A DNA stretch of 64,000 nucleotides. It comes from CAVWNR01 sp963756525 (GTDB lineage: Bacteria > Actinomycetota > Actinomycetes > Mycobacteriales > Jatrophihabitantaceae). This document shows positions 43,603 to 50,029 of this stretch, one piece after another; within the stretch, counting starts at the first letter, position 1; each line of letters starts with the position of its first letter. The stretch lies in NCBI GenBank assembly GCA_963756525.1, contig CAVWNR010000001.1, positions 248,001 to 312,000 of the forward strand, in the 5' to 3' direction. Made by a program: the position numbers and the translations under genes. The notes under the pieces are model-generated. The model saw only the letters and a list, made by a program, of their open reading frames with translations, did not search any database and was not told the DNA's origin.

Positions 43603-43609
43603 TGCCCAT
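43382..43609 (-). promoter_or_regulatory. Leader of seven overlapping 11-codon mini-ORFs
   Basis: On the minus strand starts occur at 43609 (ATG) and at 43577, 43545, 43513, 43481, 43449 and 43417 (GTG), exactly 32 nt apart. The next position in the series, 43385, is the DUF349 start itself. Each mini-ORF encodes 11 residues (VSAERRLRSER or close, first one MGTERRLRSER). Each ends in TGA that shares GTGA with the following start. A GGAG sits 6 nt before each internal start. A weak -10-like TCTAAT (43618-43623) lies 8 nt before the first ATG. The geometry suggests termination-reinitiation relaying ribosomes to DUF349, but translation is not proven. Confidence 0.6.
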
Positions 43610-43675
43610 GACACAGCATTAGACACGATCTCCGCCCAGACAGCCGCAGCCGAGTCAGTTGGGACCGCTGACGGT

Positions 43676-43681
43676 TAGCCT
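43676..43681 (+). promoter_or_regulatory. Candidate -10 box for a leaderless miaA transcript
   Basis: TAGCCT ends 6 nt before the miaA GTG. No Shine-Dalgarno lies between. Confidence 0.45.
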
Positions 43682-43687
43682 GCGTCC

Positions 43688-44605
43688 GTGATCGGGCAGC
43701 CCGTCGTCGCCGTGGTGGGGCAGACGGCGACAGGCAAGTCGGACTTCGCCGTCGCGCTGGCCGCCCGGCTGGGCGCCGAGATCGTGAACGCGGACTCGAT
43801 GCAGCTCTACCAGGGCATGGACGTCGGCACGGCGAAACTAGCCCCGGACGAGCGCCGCGGCGTGCCACATCACCTGCTCGACATTTGGCCGGTCACCAAG
43901 TCCGCGGCGGTCGCCGAGTATCAGCAGCTGGCCCGCGCCGCGATCACCGAGATCCACGCCCGTGGCCGGATCCCCCTTCTCGTCGGCGGCTCCGGGCTCT
44001 ACCTGCGCGGCGTCCTGGACCGCCTGGAGTTCCCCGGTGAGTCGCCTCCGATCCGCCAGCGGCTCTACGCCGAGCTGGCCGAGCGCGGCGCGGCTGCGCT
44101 GCACGCCCGGCTGGCGACACTCGACGCTGCGGCGGCCCGCTCGATCCTGCCGAGCAACGGCCGGCGTGTGGTCCGCGCTCTCGAGGTGATCCAGCTCACC
44201 GGACGTCCGTTCGTCGCCACCATGCCGGCGTTCGAGTCCGTGTACGACTGCGTGCAGATCGGCCTGGACCGTGCCGACCTCGACGAACGGGTCGAGGCCC
44301 GCGTGCACGCGATGATGCGCGCCGGCTTGCTGGACGAGGTCCGCGGCCTGCTCGATCACGGCCTGCGCGGCAGCCCCACCGCCGGCAAGGCCCTCGGCTA
44401 CGCCCAGCTGCTGGCCGTCCTCGACGATGACGGTGCGATTGTCGGCAGCCTGGACGACGCGGTCGCCATCACGATCCGGGCCACCCGGCGGTTCGTGCGG
44501 CGGCAGCGATCCTGGTTTCGTCGCGATCCGCGGGTGCGCTGGTTCGACGCCGCGGCGCCCGACCTGCTCGACCAGGTCGTGGCCACGCTGCCGCCTACCC
44601 TGTGA
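43688..44605 (+). CDS. miaA: tRNA dimethylallyltransferase MiaA
   Basis: Transfers a dimethylallyl group to A37 of tRNAs that read UNN codons. The 305-residue protein has the P-loop VVGQTATGKSDFA at residues 9-21, NADSMQLYQGMDVGTAK with the catalytic Asp, HHLLDIWPV, LVGGSGLYLRGVLD, and SPTAGKALGYAQ. Length is typical. The GTG at 43688 follows TAGCCT by 6 nt. The divergent 32-bp array ends 85 bp to its left. dapF follows after 3 bp. Confidence 0.96.
   Translation: MIGQPVVAVVGQTATGKSDFAVALAARLGAEIVNADSMQLYQGMDVGTAKLAPDERRGVPHHLLDIWPVTKSAAVAEYQQLARAAITEIHARGRIPLLVGGSGLYLRGVLDRLEFPGESPPIRQRLYAELAERGAAALHARLATLDAAAARSILPSNGRRVVRALEVIQLTGRPFVATMPAFESVYDCVQIGLDRADLDERVEARVHAMMRAGLLDEVRGLLDHGLRGSPTAGKALGYAQLLAVLDDDGAIVGSLDDAVAITIRATRRFVRRQRSWFRRDPRVRWFDAAAPDLLDQVVATLPPTL
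44596..44601 (+). promoter_or_regulatory. Candidate -10 box for dapF inside the miaA end
   Basis: TACCCT overlaps the last miaA codons and ends 7 nt before the dapF ATG, allowing a second, leaderless transcript besides read-through from miaA. Confidence 0.35.
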
Positions 44606-44608
44606 CCC

Positions 44609-45436
44609 ATGCGGCTGGTCAAGCTGTTCAAAGGGCACGGCACGGAGAACGACTTCGTCGTGCTGCCCGATCTGGACGGACGCATCCAGCTGACCGCCGA
44701 TCTGGCCCGCGCGCTCTGCGACCGGCATGCCGGCGTCGGTGCGGACGGCGTCCTTCGCGTCGTGCGCAGCGAGAACGAACCAGCCGCCGCGGGGATGGCG
44801 GGCGACGCGCCGTTCTTCATGGACTACCGCAACGCGGACGGCTCGCTCGCCGAGATGTGCGGCAACGGCGTACGGGTGTTCGTCCGCTACCTGCAGCACG
44901 AGGGGCTGGCCGACGGCGCCTTCGGCGTGGCCACCCGCGGCGGCGTGCGGCAGGCCCGGGTCGATGCCGACGGCGGCGTCACCGTGGACATGGGACGCCC
45001 GAACGTGCTCGACGTTCGGCCGCTCGTCAGCGCCGGCGGCGCGTCGGCAGTGGCCGGGACGGCGCTGGAGCTGCCCAACCCGCACGTCGTCGTCGCGCTG
45101 CCCGACATGGCCAGCCTCGGCGCGCTCGACCTCACCCGCCCACCGCTGGTCGAACCGGGCCTGCCCGCCGGGCAGAACGTCGAGTTCGTCGTGCGGCGGG
45201 GCGAGCGGCACATCGCGCTGCGGGTGCACGAGCGCGGCGTGGGGGAGACCCGCTCGTGCGGCACCGGCATCTGTGCCGCAGTGGTGGCCACCGCCGGACG
45301 GCCGGACGGCGAGCCATGGCGGGTCGACGTGCCGGGCGGAACGTGTCGGGTGAGCTGGCAACCCGACGGCGCCGTGCTGCTGACCGGCCCCGCCGTCCTC
45401 GTCGCGGAGATCGAATGGCTGGGCGCGGAGCGCTAA
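44609..45436 (+). CDS. dapF: Diaminopimelate epimerase
   Basis: Cofactor-independent racemase converting LL- to meso-diaminopimelate. The 275-residue protein keeps both catalytic cysteines, in EMCGNG (Cys84) and RSCGTGIC (Cys217), plus the N-terminal KGHGTENDFVVLPD and GADGVL motifs. The ATG at 44609 is 3 bp from the miaA stop. meso-DAP is required for peptidoglycan and lysine in this organism, in line with dapA and dapB in the window. Confidence 0.97.
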   Translation: MRLVKLFKGHGTENDFVVLPDLDGRIQLTADLARALCDRHAGVGADGVLRVVRSENEPAAAGMAGDAPFFMDYRNADGSLAEMCGNGVRVFVRYLQHEGLADGAFGVATRGGVRQARVDADGGVTVDMGRPNVLDVRPLVSAGGASAVAGTALELPNPHVVVALPDMASLGALDLTRPPLVEPGLPAGQNVEFVVRRGERHIALRVHERGVGETRSCGTGICAAVVATAGRPDGEPWRVDVPGGTCRVSWQPDGAVLLTGPAVLVAEIEWLGAER

Positions 45437-45479
45437 TCGTTGGCTCGCGTCGCGCCCCCCGTGTCACGATGGACGCACG

Positions 45480-46907
45480 ATGACCCAATTCTTCGACATT
45501 TCGCCGGACGACGTCGACGCTGACGAGTCCACCGGGGCTCTCGAGCTCGAAGACCGGCAGGCCCTGCGGCGGGTCGCCGGCCTTTCCACCGAACTACAGG
45601 ACATCACCGAGGTCGAGTACCGCCAGCTGCGCCTGGAACGGGTGGTCCTCGTCGGCGTCTGGACCAGCGGCACGCTCACCGAGGCCGAGAACTCCCTCGT
45701 CGAGCTGGCGCGGCTGGCCGAGACGGCCGGGTCGGTCGTCCTCGACGCGCTGATCCAGCGCCGCGACCGGCCCGACCCGGCCACCTACATCGGCTCGGGC
45801 AAGGCCAAAGAGCTCCGCGACATCGTCACGGCCGAGGGCGCCGACACGGTGATCTGCGACGGCGAGCTGGCGCCGGGCCAGCTGCGGCAGCTGGAGGACA
45901 CGGTCAAGGTGAAGGTGGTCGACCGGACCGCGCTGATCCTGGACATCTTCGCCCAGCACGCGCGCTCCCGTGAGGGCAAGGCGCAGGTCGAGCTCGCCCA
46001 GATGCAGTACCTGCTGCCCCGGCTGCGCGGATGGGGTGAGTCGCTGTCCCGGCAGGTCGGCGGCCGAGCCGCAGGCGGCGCCGGCATCGGCGGGCGCGGT
46101 CCGGGCGAGACGAAGATCGAGATCGACCGGCGGCGGATCAACACGCGGATGGCCCGGCTGCGCAAACAGATCGCCGAGATGAAGACCGCGCGCGACGTCA
46201 AGCGCGCTCAGCGGCTCGAGCGCCGGGTACCGAGCGTGGTGCTCGCCGGTTACACCAACGCCGGGAAGTCCTCGTTGCTGAACCGGCTCACCGGAGCCGG
46301 CGTGCTGGTCGAGAACGCCCTGTTCGCAACCCTCGACCCGACCGTGCGGCGCTGCCAGGCCTCCGACGGCCGCCCCTACACCCTTGCCGACACGGTCGGC
46401 TTCGTGCGCCACCTGCCGCACCAGCTGGTCGAGGCGTTCCGCTCGACGCTCGAGGAGGTCGCCGAGGCCGACCTGATCCTGCACGTCGTGGACGCGTCGG
46501 ACGCCGATCCCGAGGCCCAGATTCGCGCGGTCCGCGAGGTGCTCGCCGACATCGACGCGCTCGGCGTTGCCGAGCAGATCGTCTTCAACAAGATCGACAA
46601 CGCCGACCCGGATCAGCTGCTGCGGCTGCGCCGCTTGGCGCCGGATGCGCTGTTCGTCTCGGCACGGACCGGGGCGGGGATCGACAAGCTGCAAGCCGTC
46701 CTGGAAGACCGCCTACCGCGCCCGGACGTCCCGGTGACCGTGCTCCTGCCGTACACCCGCGGCGACCTGGTGGCTCGGGTGCACGCTGCCGGCGAGGTGC
46801 TCTCCTGCGCGCACACCGCCGACGGCACGCTGCTCCGCGCGCGGGTCAACGGCGACCTCGCCGCGGCTCTCGCTGCCTACGTCACCCCGGTTGGCGTACC
46901 CTCGTAA
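45480..46907 (+). CDS. hflX: Ribosome-associated GTPase HflX
   Basis: Stress GTPase that splits or rescues stalled ribosomes. The 475-residue protein has the N-terminal HflX domain (VVLVGVWTSG, IQRRDRPDPATYIGSGKAKE), the linker signature GGRGPGETKIEIDRRRI, and the Ras-like domain. In that domain G1 is GYTNAGKSSL near residue 257, G2 is FATLDPTVRR, G3 is ADTVGFVRHLPHQLVEAF, and G4 is NKID near 369. Only a few bases of GGACG-like sequence precede the ATG. It sits between dapF and tatA in the conserved actinobacterial order toward lexA. Confidence 0.96.
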   Translation: MTQFFDISPDDVDADESTGALELEDRQALRRVAGLSTELQDITEVEYRQLRLERVVLVGVWTSGTLTEAENSLVELARLAETAGSVVLDALIQRRDRPDPATYIGSGKAKELRDIVTAEGADTVICDGELAPGQLRQLEDTVKVKVVDRTALILDIFAQHARSREGKAQVELAQMQYLLPRLRGWGESLSRQVGGRAAGGAGIGGRGPGETKIEIDRRRINTRMARLRKQIAEMKTARDVKRAQRLERRVPSVVLAGYTNAGKSSLLNRLTGAGVLVENALFATLDPTVRRCQASDGRPYTLADTVGFVRHLPHQLVEAFRSTLEEVAEADLILHVVDASDADPEAQIRAVREVLADIDALGVAEQIVFNKIDNADPDQLLRLRRLAPDALFVSARTGAGIDKLQAVLEDRLPRPDVPVTVLLPYTRGDLVARVHAAGEVLSCAHTADGTLLRARVNGDLAAALAAYVTPVGVPS

Positions 46908-46937
46908 CGAAGTCGCGTACCGCAGGAAGGCCGGCAG

Positions 46938-47297
46938 ATGGAGCTGTTCTCGCCCGGGCACTTGATCCCGTTGCTGATCATCGTCGCGGTGCTGTTCTTC
47001 GGCTGGAAGCAACTGCCGGACATGGCCCGCTCGGCCGGCCGATCGCTGCGCGTCTTCAAGACCGAGATGAAGGGCCTCAGCGAGGATGACGAGGCCCGCG
47101 CCGTGCATGCCCCTACCCCACCGGCGCCACCCGCTGCGCCCGGGGCGACCCCGCCGGCGTCGGTCCCCGCCCCGCCCACCGCGCCGGCCCCAGGGACGAC
47201 GCCGCCCGTCCAGCCGGCTCCGTGGGCCGCCGCTCCGGTGGCGCCACCCGCGGCCGCCGCCCCGGCGCAGCCTGACTCCCGTCCGCGCGCCGACTAG
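46938..47297 (+). CDS. tatA: Sec-independent translocase protein TatA
   Basis: Pore-forming subunit of the twin-arginine export system. The 119-residue protein has the N-terminal membrane helix HLIPLLIIVAVLFFGWKQLP (residues 8-27, with the FGWKQLP hinge), then the amphipathic helix MARSAGRSLRVFKTEMKGLS. The tail of about 65 residues is rich in Pro and Ala and disordered, as is common for TatA of high-G+C bacteria. AGGAAGG precedes the ATG. Its location between hflX and lexA, away from tatC, is unusual; tatC is not in the window. It ends about 90 bp before convergent lexA. Confidence 0.9.
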   Translation: MELFSPGHLIPLLIIVAVLFFGWKQLPDMARSAGRSLRVFKTEMKGLSEDDEARAVHAPTPPAPPAAPGATPPASVPAPPTAPAPGTTPPVQPAPWAAAPVAPPAAAAPAQPDSRPRAD

Positions 47298-47388
47298 GCA
47301 GACACGCCCGAGTCCCCCCGTACCGGCGCCTGCTCCGGCACATCGCCTGGCGACCGGCCGACGCGGCTGACCGCGGCCCGTCCGGGTG

Positions 47389-48372
47389 TCAGACGCGGCG
47401 GAGCACCGCCACCACACGGCCGAGCACGGTTGCGTCGTCGCCGGCGATGGGGGAGTACGCCGGGTTGTGCGGCACCAGCCAGACATGCCCGTCCCGTCGC
47501 CGCCAGGTCTTGACCGTCGCCTCGCCGTCGATCATCGCGGCTACCAGGTCGCCGTTTTCAGCCGTCGGCTGTTGGCGCACGACGACCCAGTCTCCGTCCG
47601 AGATGGCGGCGTCGATCATGGAGTCGCCCGCGACGCGGAGCAGGAACAGCGTGCCGTCCCCGACCAGTGCCCGCGGCAGCGGGAAGACGTCCTCGATCAT
47701 CTCCTCGGCGAGAATCGGGCCACCGGCGGCGATCCGGCCGACGACGGGGACCAGCACTGGTGCCTGCACGCCGGGCAGTGACTGCTCGACGTGCGACACC
47801 GGGTCGGAGGCGCGCACGTCGACCGCGCGGGGCAGTCGCGGATCGCGGCGCAAATATCCCTTGCGCTCGAGCACCTTGAGCTGATGGGCGACGCTGGAGG
47901 TCGACGCCAGACCGGTGGCCTCGCAGATCTCCCGGATGCTGGGTGGGTAGCCGTTGCGGGCCACCGAGTCGCGGATGACGTCGAGGACGGCGCGCTGCCG
48001 CGCGGTCAGACCATCGCCGCCCTCCCGCTCGGGCAACTGGGTAACGGCCGCGCGGGTGGCCTGCGAGCCGCGCGCCGCCGTCGGCCGGCGGGCCGTCGGA
48101 CGGGCAGGTGCGGTGGACTCCCGGGCGCGCCAGGCTGACCCCTGCGGCGCGGGTGACTTCGCCGTGCGCCGCGCGCCCGTCGTGGTAGCCGTCCGCGCGG
48201 TGCGCCCGGGCCGACCGGTGCTCTGCGACGTGGCAGTCGAGCGACTCGAGGCGGGCTTGGCGGCGGGCTTGGCGGCGGGCTTGACGGCGGTCTTGGTGGT
48301 GGTCTTGGTGGCCGGCTTGGCGGCGGGCTTGGCGGCGGTCGAACGGGATGGTGACTGGGGCTGACGCGGCAC
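47389..48372 (-). CDS. lexA: LexA repressor with a long basic N-terminal extension
   Basis: SOS repressor and self-cleaving serine protease. Residues about 120-327 are a normal LexA: winged-helix GLTARQRAVLDVIRDSV with SIREICEATGLASTSSVAHQ, Ala216-Gly217 as the cleavage site (RIAAGGPILAEE), Ser251 in GDSM and Lys288 in ATVKTW. Residues 1-118 are an extension of Lys/Ala/Pro/Thr/Arg low complexity with repeated AAKPAAKP units, resembling bacterial histone H1-like tails. Actinobacterial LexA proteins are usually about 230-260 residues, so this form is roughly 90 longer. The ATG at 48372 is the only ATG in frame; no good internal start with a Shine-Dalgarno is visible. The tandem repeats have probably expanded in DNA. 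Confidence 0.95.
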   Translation of the reverse strand: MPRQPQSPSRSTAAKPAAKPATKTTTKTAVKPAAKPAAKPASSRSTATSQSTGRPGRTARTATTTGARRTAKSPAPQGSAWRARESTAPARPTARRPTAARGSQATRAAVTQLPEREGGDGLTARQRAVLDVIRDSVARNGYPPSIREICEATGLASTSSVAHQLKVLERKGYLRRDPRLPRAVDVRASDPVSHVEQSLPGVQAPVLVPVVGRIAAGGPILAEEMIEDVFPLPRALVGDGTLFLLRVAGDSMIDAAISDGDWVVVRQQPTAENGDLVAAMIDGEATVKTWRRRDGHVWLVPHNPAYSPIAGDDATVLGRVVAVLRRV

Positions 48373-48444
48373 AGGGCGCTCCTGGGGGGCTCTCGGATCG
48401 GGTGGCGGGGGTGCCGGGGCCGGCCGCGGGGGCCGACTCCTAGG

Positions 48445-48485
48445 ACGTTAGCGCGCCGACAGCCAAATCTCAAACACTTGTTCGA
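48445..48485 (-). promoter_or_regulatory. lexA promoter with overlapping SOS box
   Basis: On the minus strand TTGAGA (48468-48473) and TAACGT (48445-48450) are 17 bp apart. The SOS box TCGAAC-AAGT-GTTTGA (48470-48485) overlaps the -35 element. This is the arrangement expected for lexA autorepression. Confidence 0.8.
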
Positions 48486-48551
48486 ACGACACGCCGGTCG
48501 AGGCGCTTTCTGTCGGAGCCCGGTGGTAGACAGAGCCGCACAGCCGTTCGA

Positions 48552-48567
48552 TCGAACGCGAGTTCGA
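48552..48567 (+). promoter_or_regulatory. Perfect SOS box upstream of the LysM gene
   Basis: TCGAAC-GCGA-GTTCGA matches the actinobacterial LexA consensus at every position. It lies 48 bp before the LysM gene ATG and 67 bp from the lexA box, so the divergent pair probably shares one LexA-controlled region. Confidence 0.85.
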
Positions 48568-48615
48568 CCCGATCCGCTGCGTCGGCCAATCAGCACTACC
48601 TCGAGGAGGACTCAG

Positions 48616-49278
48616 ATGTCCTTGATCAGCCGCAGTTCGCCGCATATTCAGGGTGGCGCATCACCCGGACGTGCCCGTCGCCCGGGTGCACCGCCGCGGC
48701 AGCGGGCGGCCGGATCGCACCCGGCGCCGCGGCGCCCGGCCGGTTCTCGCCCGATGTCGCCGTTGCCGCCGCCCCCGCCGCTCTGCGCGACCTCGACCGG
48801 CGACCTGATTCTGTCGCCGGCATCGTCGTTCACCGCGCCGCTGCCAGCGGTCCCGGCCCGTGGCCGACCGCCGTCTGCACGCCCGAGACGGTTCGTCGCG
48901 CCTGAGCCGGGCCAGCGCCGCGTGCGGCTGGCATGTCTGGTACCCGGTGGCAGCCGGTCCGCGATTCGTGCCGTCGTCGACGCGCGCGGGTGCGCAGCAG
49001 CGGTCCATCTCACGACGCGCGGCCGCGTCGCGGCCGGCTGCCTGATCGTGCTCGTGGCGGCCGGGTTGTTCTGGCTCGCGCACGCGTCGGCCCCACCGCC
49101 GTCGGCACAGCCGCCGGCTCCGGCGACGATCACGGTGCGTACCGGTGACACTCTCTGGTCCCTGGCGACGCGTCTCTCGCCGGACCGCGACCCGCGCCTG
49201 GTGGTCGCCCAACTCGAGCGAGTCAATGGGCTTGCCTCCGAGGTGGTCGTACCCGGCGAGGTGCTCCGTACCCGGTGA
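48616..49278 (+). CDS. LysM-domain membrane protein, likely SOS division inhibitor
   Basis: A 220-residue protein divergent from lexA. The first 130 residues are Pro/Arg/Ser-rich and disordered; one membrane helix follows (CLIVLVAAGLFWLAHA, about 148-163). The C-terminus is a LysM motif (TVRTGDTLWSLATRLSPDRD to VVPGEVLRTR). The position lexA / LysM / nrdR is the same as for mycobacterial Rv2719c (ChiZ) and functionally similar to yneA of Bacillus and divS of Corynebacterium, which halt division during SOS. A perfect SOS box upstream supports this. GAGGAGG precedes the ATG. The long, low-complexity cytoplasmic N-terminus is poorly conserved and might be shorter. Confidence 0.8.
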   Translation: MSLISRSSPHIQGGASPGRARRPGAPPRQRAAGSHPAPRRPAGSRPMSPLPPPPPLCATSTGDLILSPASSFTAPLPAVPARGRPPSARPRRFVAPEPGQRRVRLACLVPGGSRSAIRAVVDARGCAAAVHLTTRGRVAAGCLIVLVAAGLFWLAHASAPPPSAQPPAPATITVRTGDTLWSLATRLSPDRDPRLVVAQLERVNGLASEVVVPGEVLRTR

Positions 49279-49341
49279 GCCGGGCGATCGGGCGCGACGT
49301 GCCGGCGTTTCGCGCTTGCGCGATCTGGCGCAGCGTTCTAC

Positions 49342-49377
49342 GGTCAACCCCTACATCTAGTAGTTACACTGGTGTAA
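49342..49377 (+). promoter_or_regulatory. nrdR-nrdJ promoter with NrdR-box-like palindromes
   Basis: CTACATCTAGTAG (49351-49363) resembles the NrdR box (ACAC-like arm with ATCTAG core), 10 of 13 positions by my alignment. TTACAC-TG-GTGTAA (49364-49377) is a further perfect 6-bp dyad and contains a TACACT -10-like hexamer at 49365-49370, with a weak -35 at GGTCAA 17 bp upstream. A repressor bound here would cover the promoter. Confidence 0.5.
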
Positions 49378-49378
49378 G

Positions 49379-49428
49379 TCGTCCACAAGTTGGGGAACAC
49401 CGTCCACAGCAGCGGTCGGTCGTCCACA
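49379..49428 (+). promoter_or_regulatory. Three evenly spaced DnaA-box-like repeats
   Basis: TCGTCCACA at 49379-49387, CCGTCCACA at 49400-49408 and TCGTCCACA at 49420-49428 differ by one or two bases from the high-G+C DnaA box TTGTCCACA. Start-to-start spacing is 21 and 20 bp, about two helical turns, placing all on one face of the DNA within the nrdR leader. Confidence 0.5.
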
Positions 49429-49475
49429 GCTGGCGGCACAGGATGGCGCACAGGCGAACGGAGGTCAGCCCGCCG

Positions 49476-49955
49476 ATGAGGTGCCCCTACTGCCGCCATC
49501 CCGACTCGCGGGTGGTCGACTCGCGTGAGCAGGAGGAAGGCCAGGCCATCCGGCGCCGGCGCAGCTGTCAAGGCTGTGGCAGGCGGTTCACCACGATCGA
49601 GGAGGCCACGCTGGCGGTGATCAAGCGTAGCGGGGTGACCGAGCCGTTCAGCCGCCAGAAGGTCGTCAACGGCGTGCGGCGCGCCTGCCAGGGACGCCCG
49701 GTCGACGAGGACGCGCTAGCCCAGCTGGCACAGGCTGTGGAGGAGACGGTGCGCGCCACCGGTGTCGCCGAGGTGAACAGCGACGAGGTTGGGCTGGCCA
49801 TCCTCGGGCCGCTGCGCGAGCTCGACGAGGTCGCCTATCTCCGCTTCGCCAGCGTGTACCAGGCGTTCAGCTCCATCGACGACTTCGAGAAGGCGATCAC
49901 CGACCTGCGCGCCCGGCACCGCACCGCGACGTCCACCGCCGACGGCGAGCCATGA
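49476..49955 (+). CDS. nrdR: Transcriptional repressor NrdR
   Basis: Nucleotide-sensing repressor of ribonucleotide reductase genes. The 159-residue protein has an N-terminal zinc ribbon (CPYC at 3-6 and CQGC at 31-34, flanking DSREQEEGQAIRRRRSC). The ATP-cone domain runs from about 45 to 135 and contains VIKRSGVTEPFSRQKVVNG. FASVYQAFSSIDDFEKAI is the conserved end. The ATG at 49476 is fixed by MRCPYC. GGAGG lies about 10 nt upstream. Its end overlaps the first possible nrdJ start. Confidence 0.97.
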   Translation: MRCPYCRHPDSRVVDSREQEEGQAIRRRRSCQGCGRRFTTIEEATLAVIKRSGVTEPFSRQKVVNGVRRACQGRPVDEDALAQLAQAVEETVRATGVAEVNSDEVGLAILGPLRELDEVAYLRFASVYQAFSSIDDFEKAITDLRARHRTATSTADGEP

Positions 49956-50029
49956 CCGGGCCGCCAGCCGAGCAGCCCGGCAGCCACGACATCCCGTCAG
50001 AAACCCGACCACGAGAGGAAGCGCCCATC

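Noticed and set aside
48478..48615. Longer N-terminus for the LysM protein
   Set aside because: The in-frame extension covers the divergent promoter with its SOS boxes and has no RBS; GAGGAGG marks the ATG at 48616.
49280..49475. Cobalamin riboswitch ahead of the B12-dependent reductase
   Set aside because: No B12-box (GCCACTG-like) or long structured leader was found; the 200-bp region holds protein-binding-type repeats instead.
49952..50029. Upstream start of NrdJ overlapping the nrdR stop
   Set aside because: It would add 26 residues unlike relatives; the ATG at 50030 has a good Shine-Dalgarno. The overlap is still possible as a coupled start.
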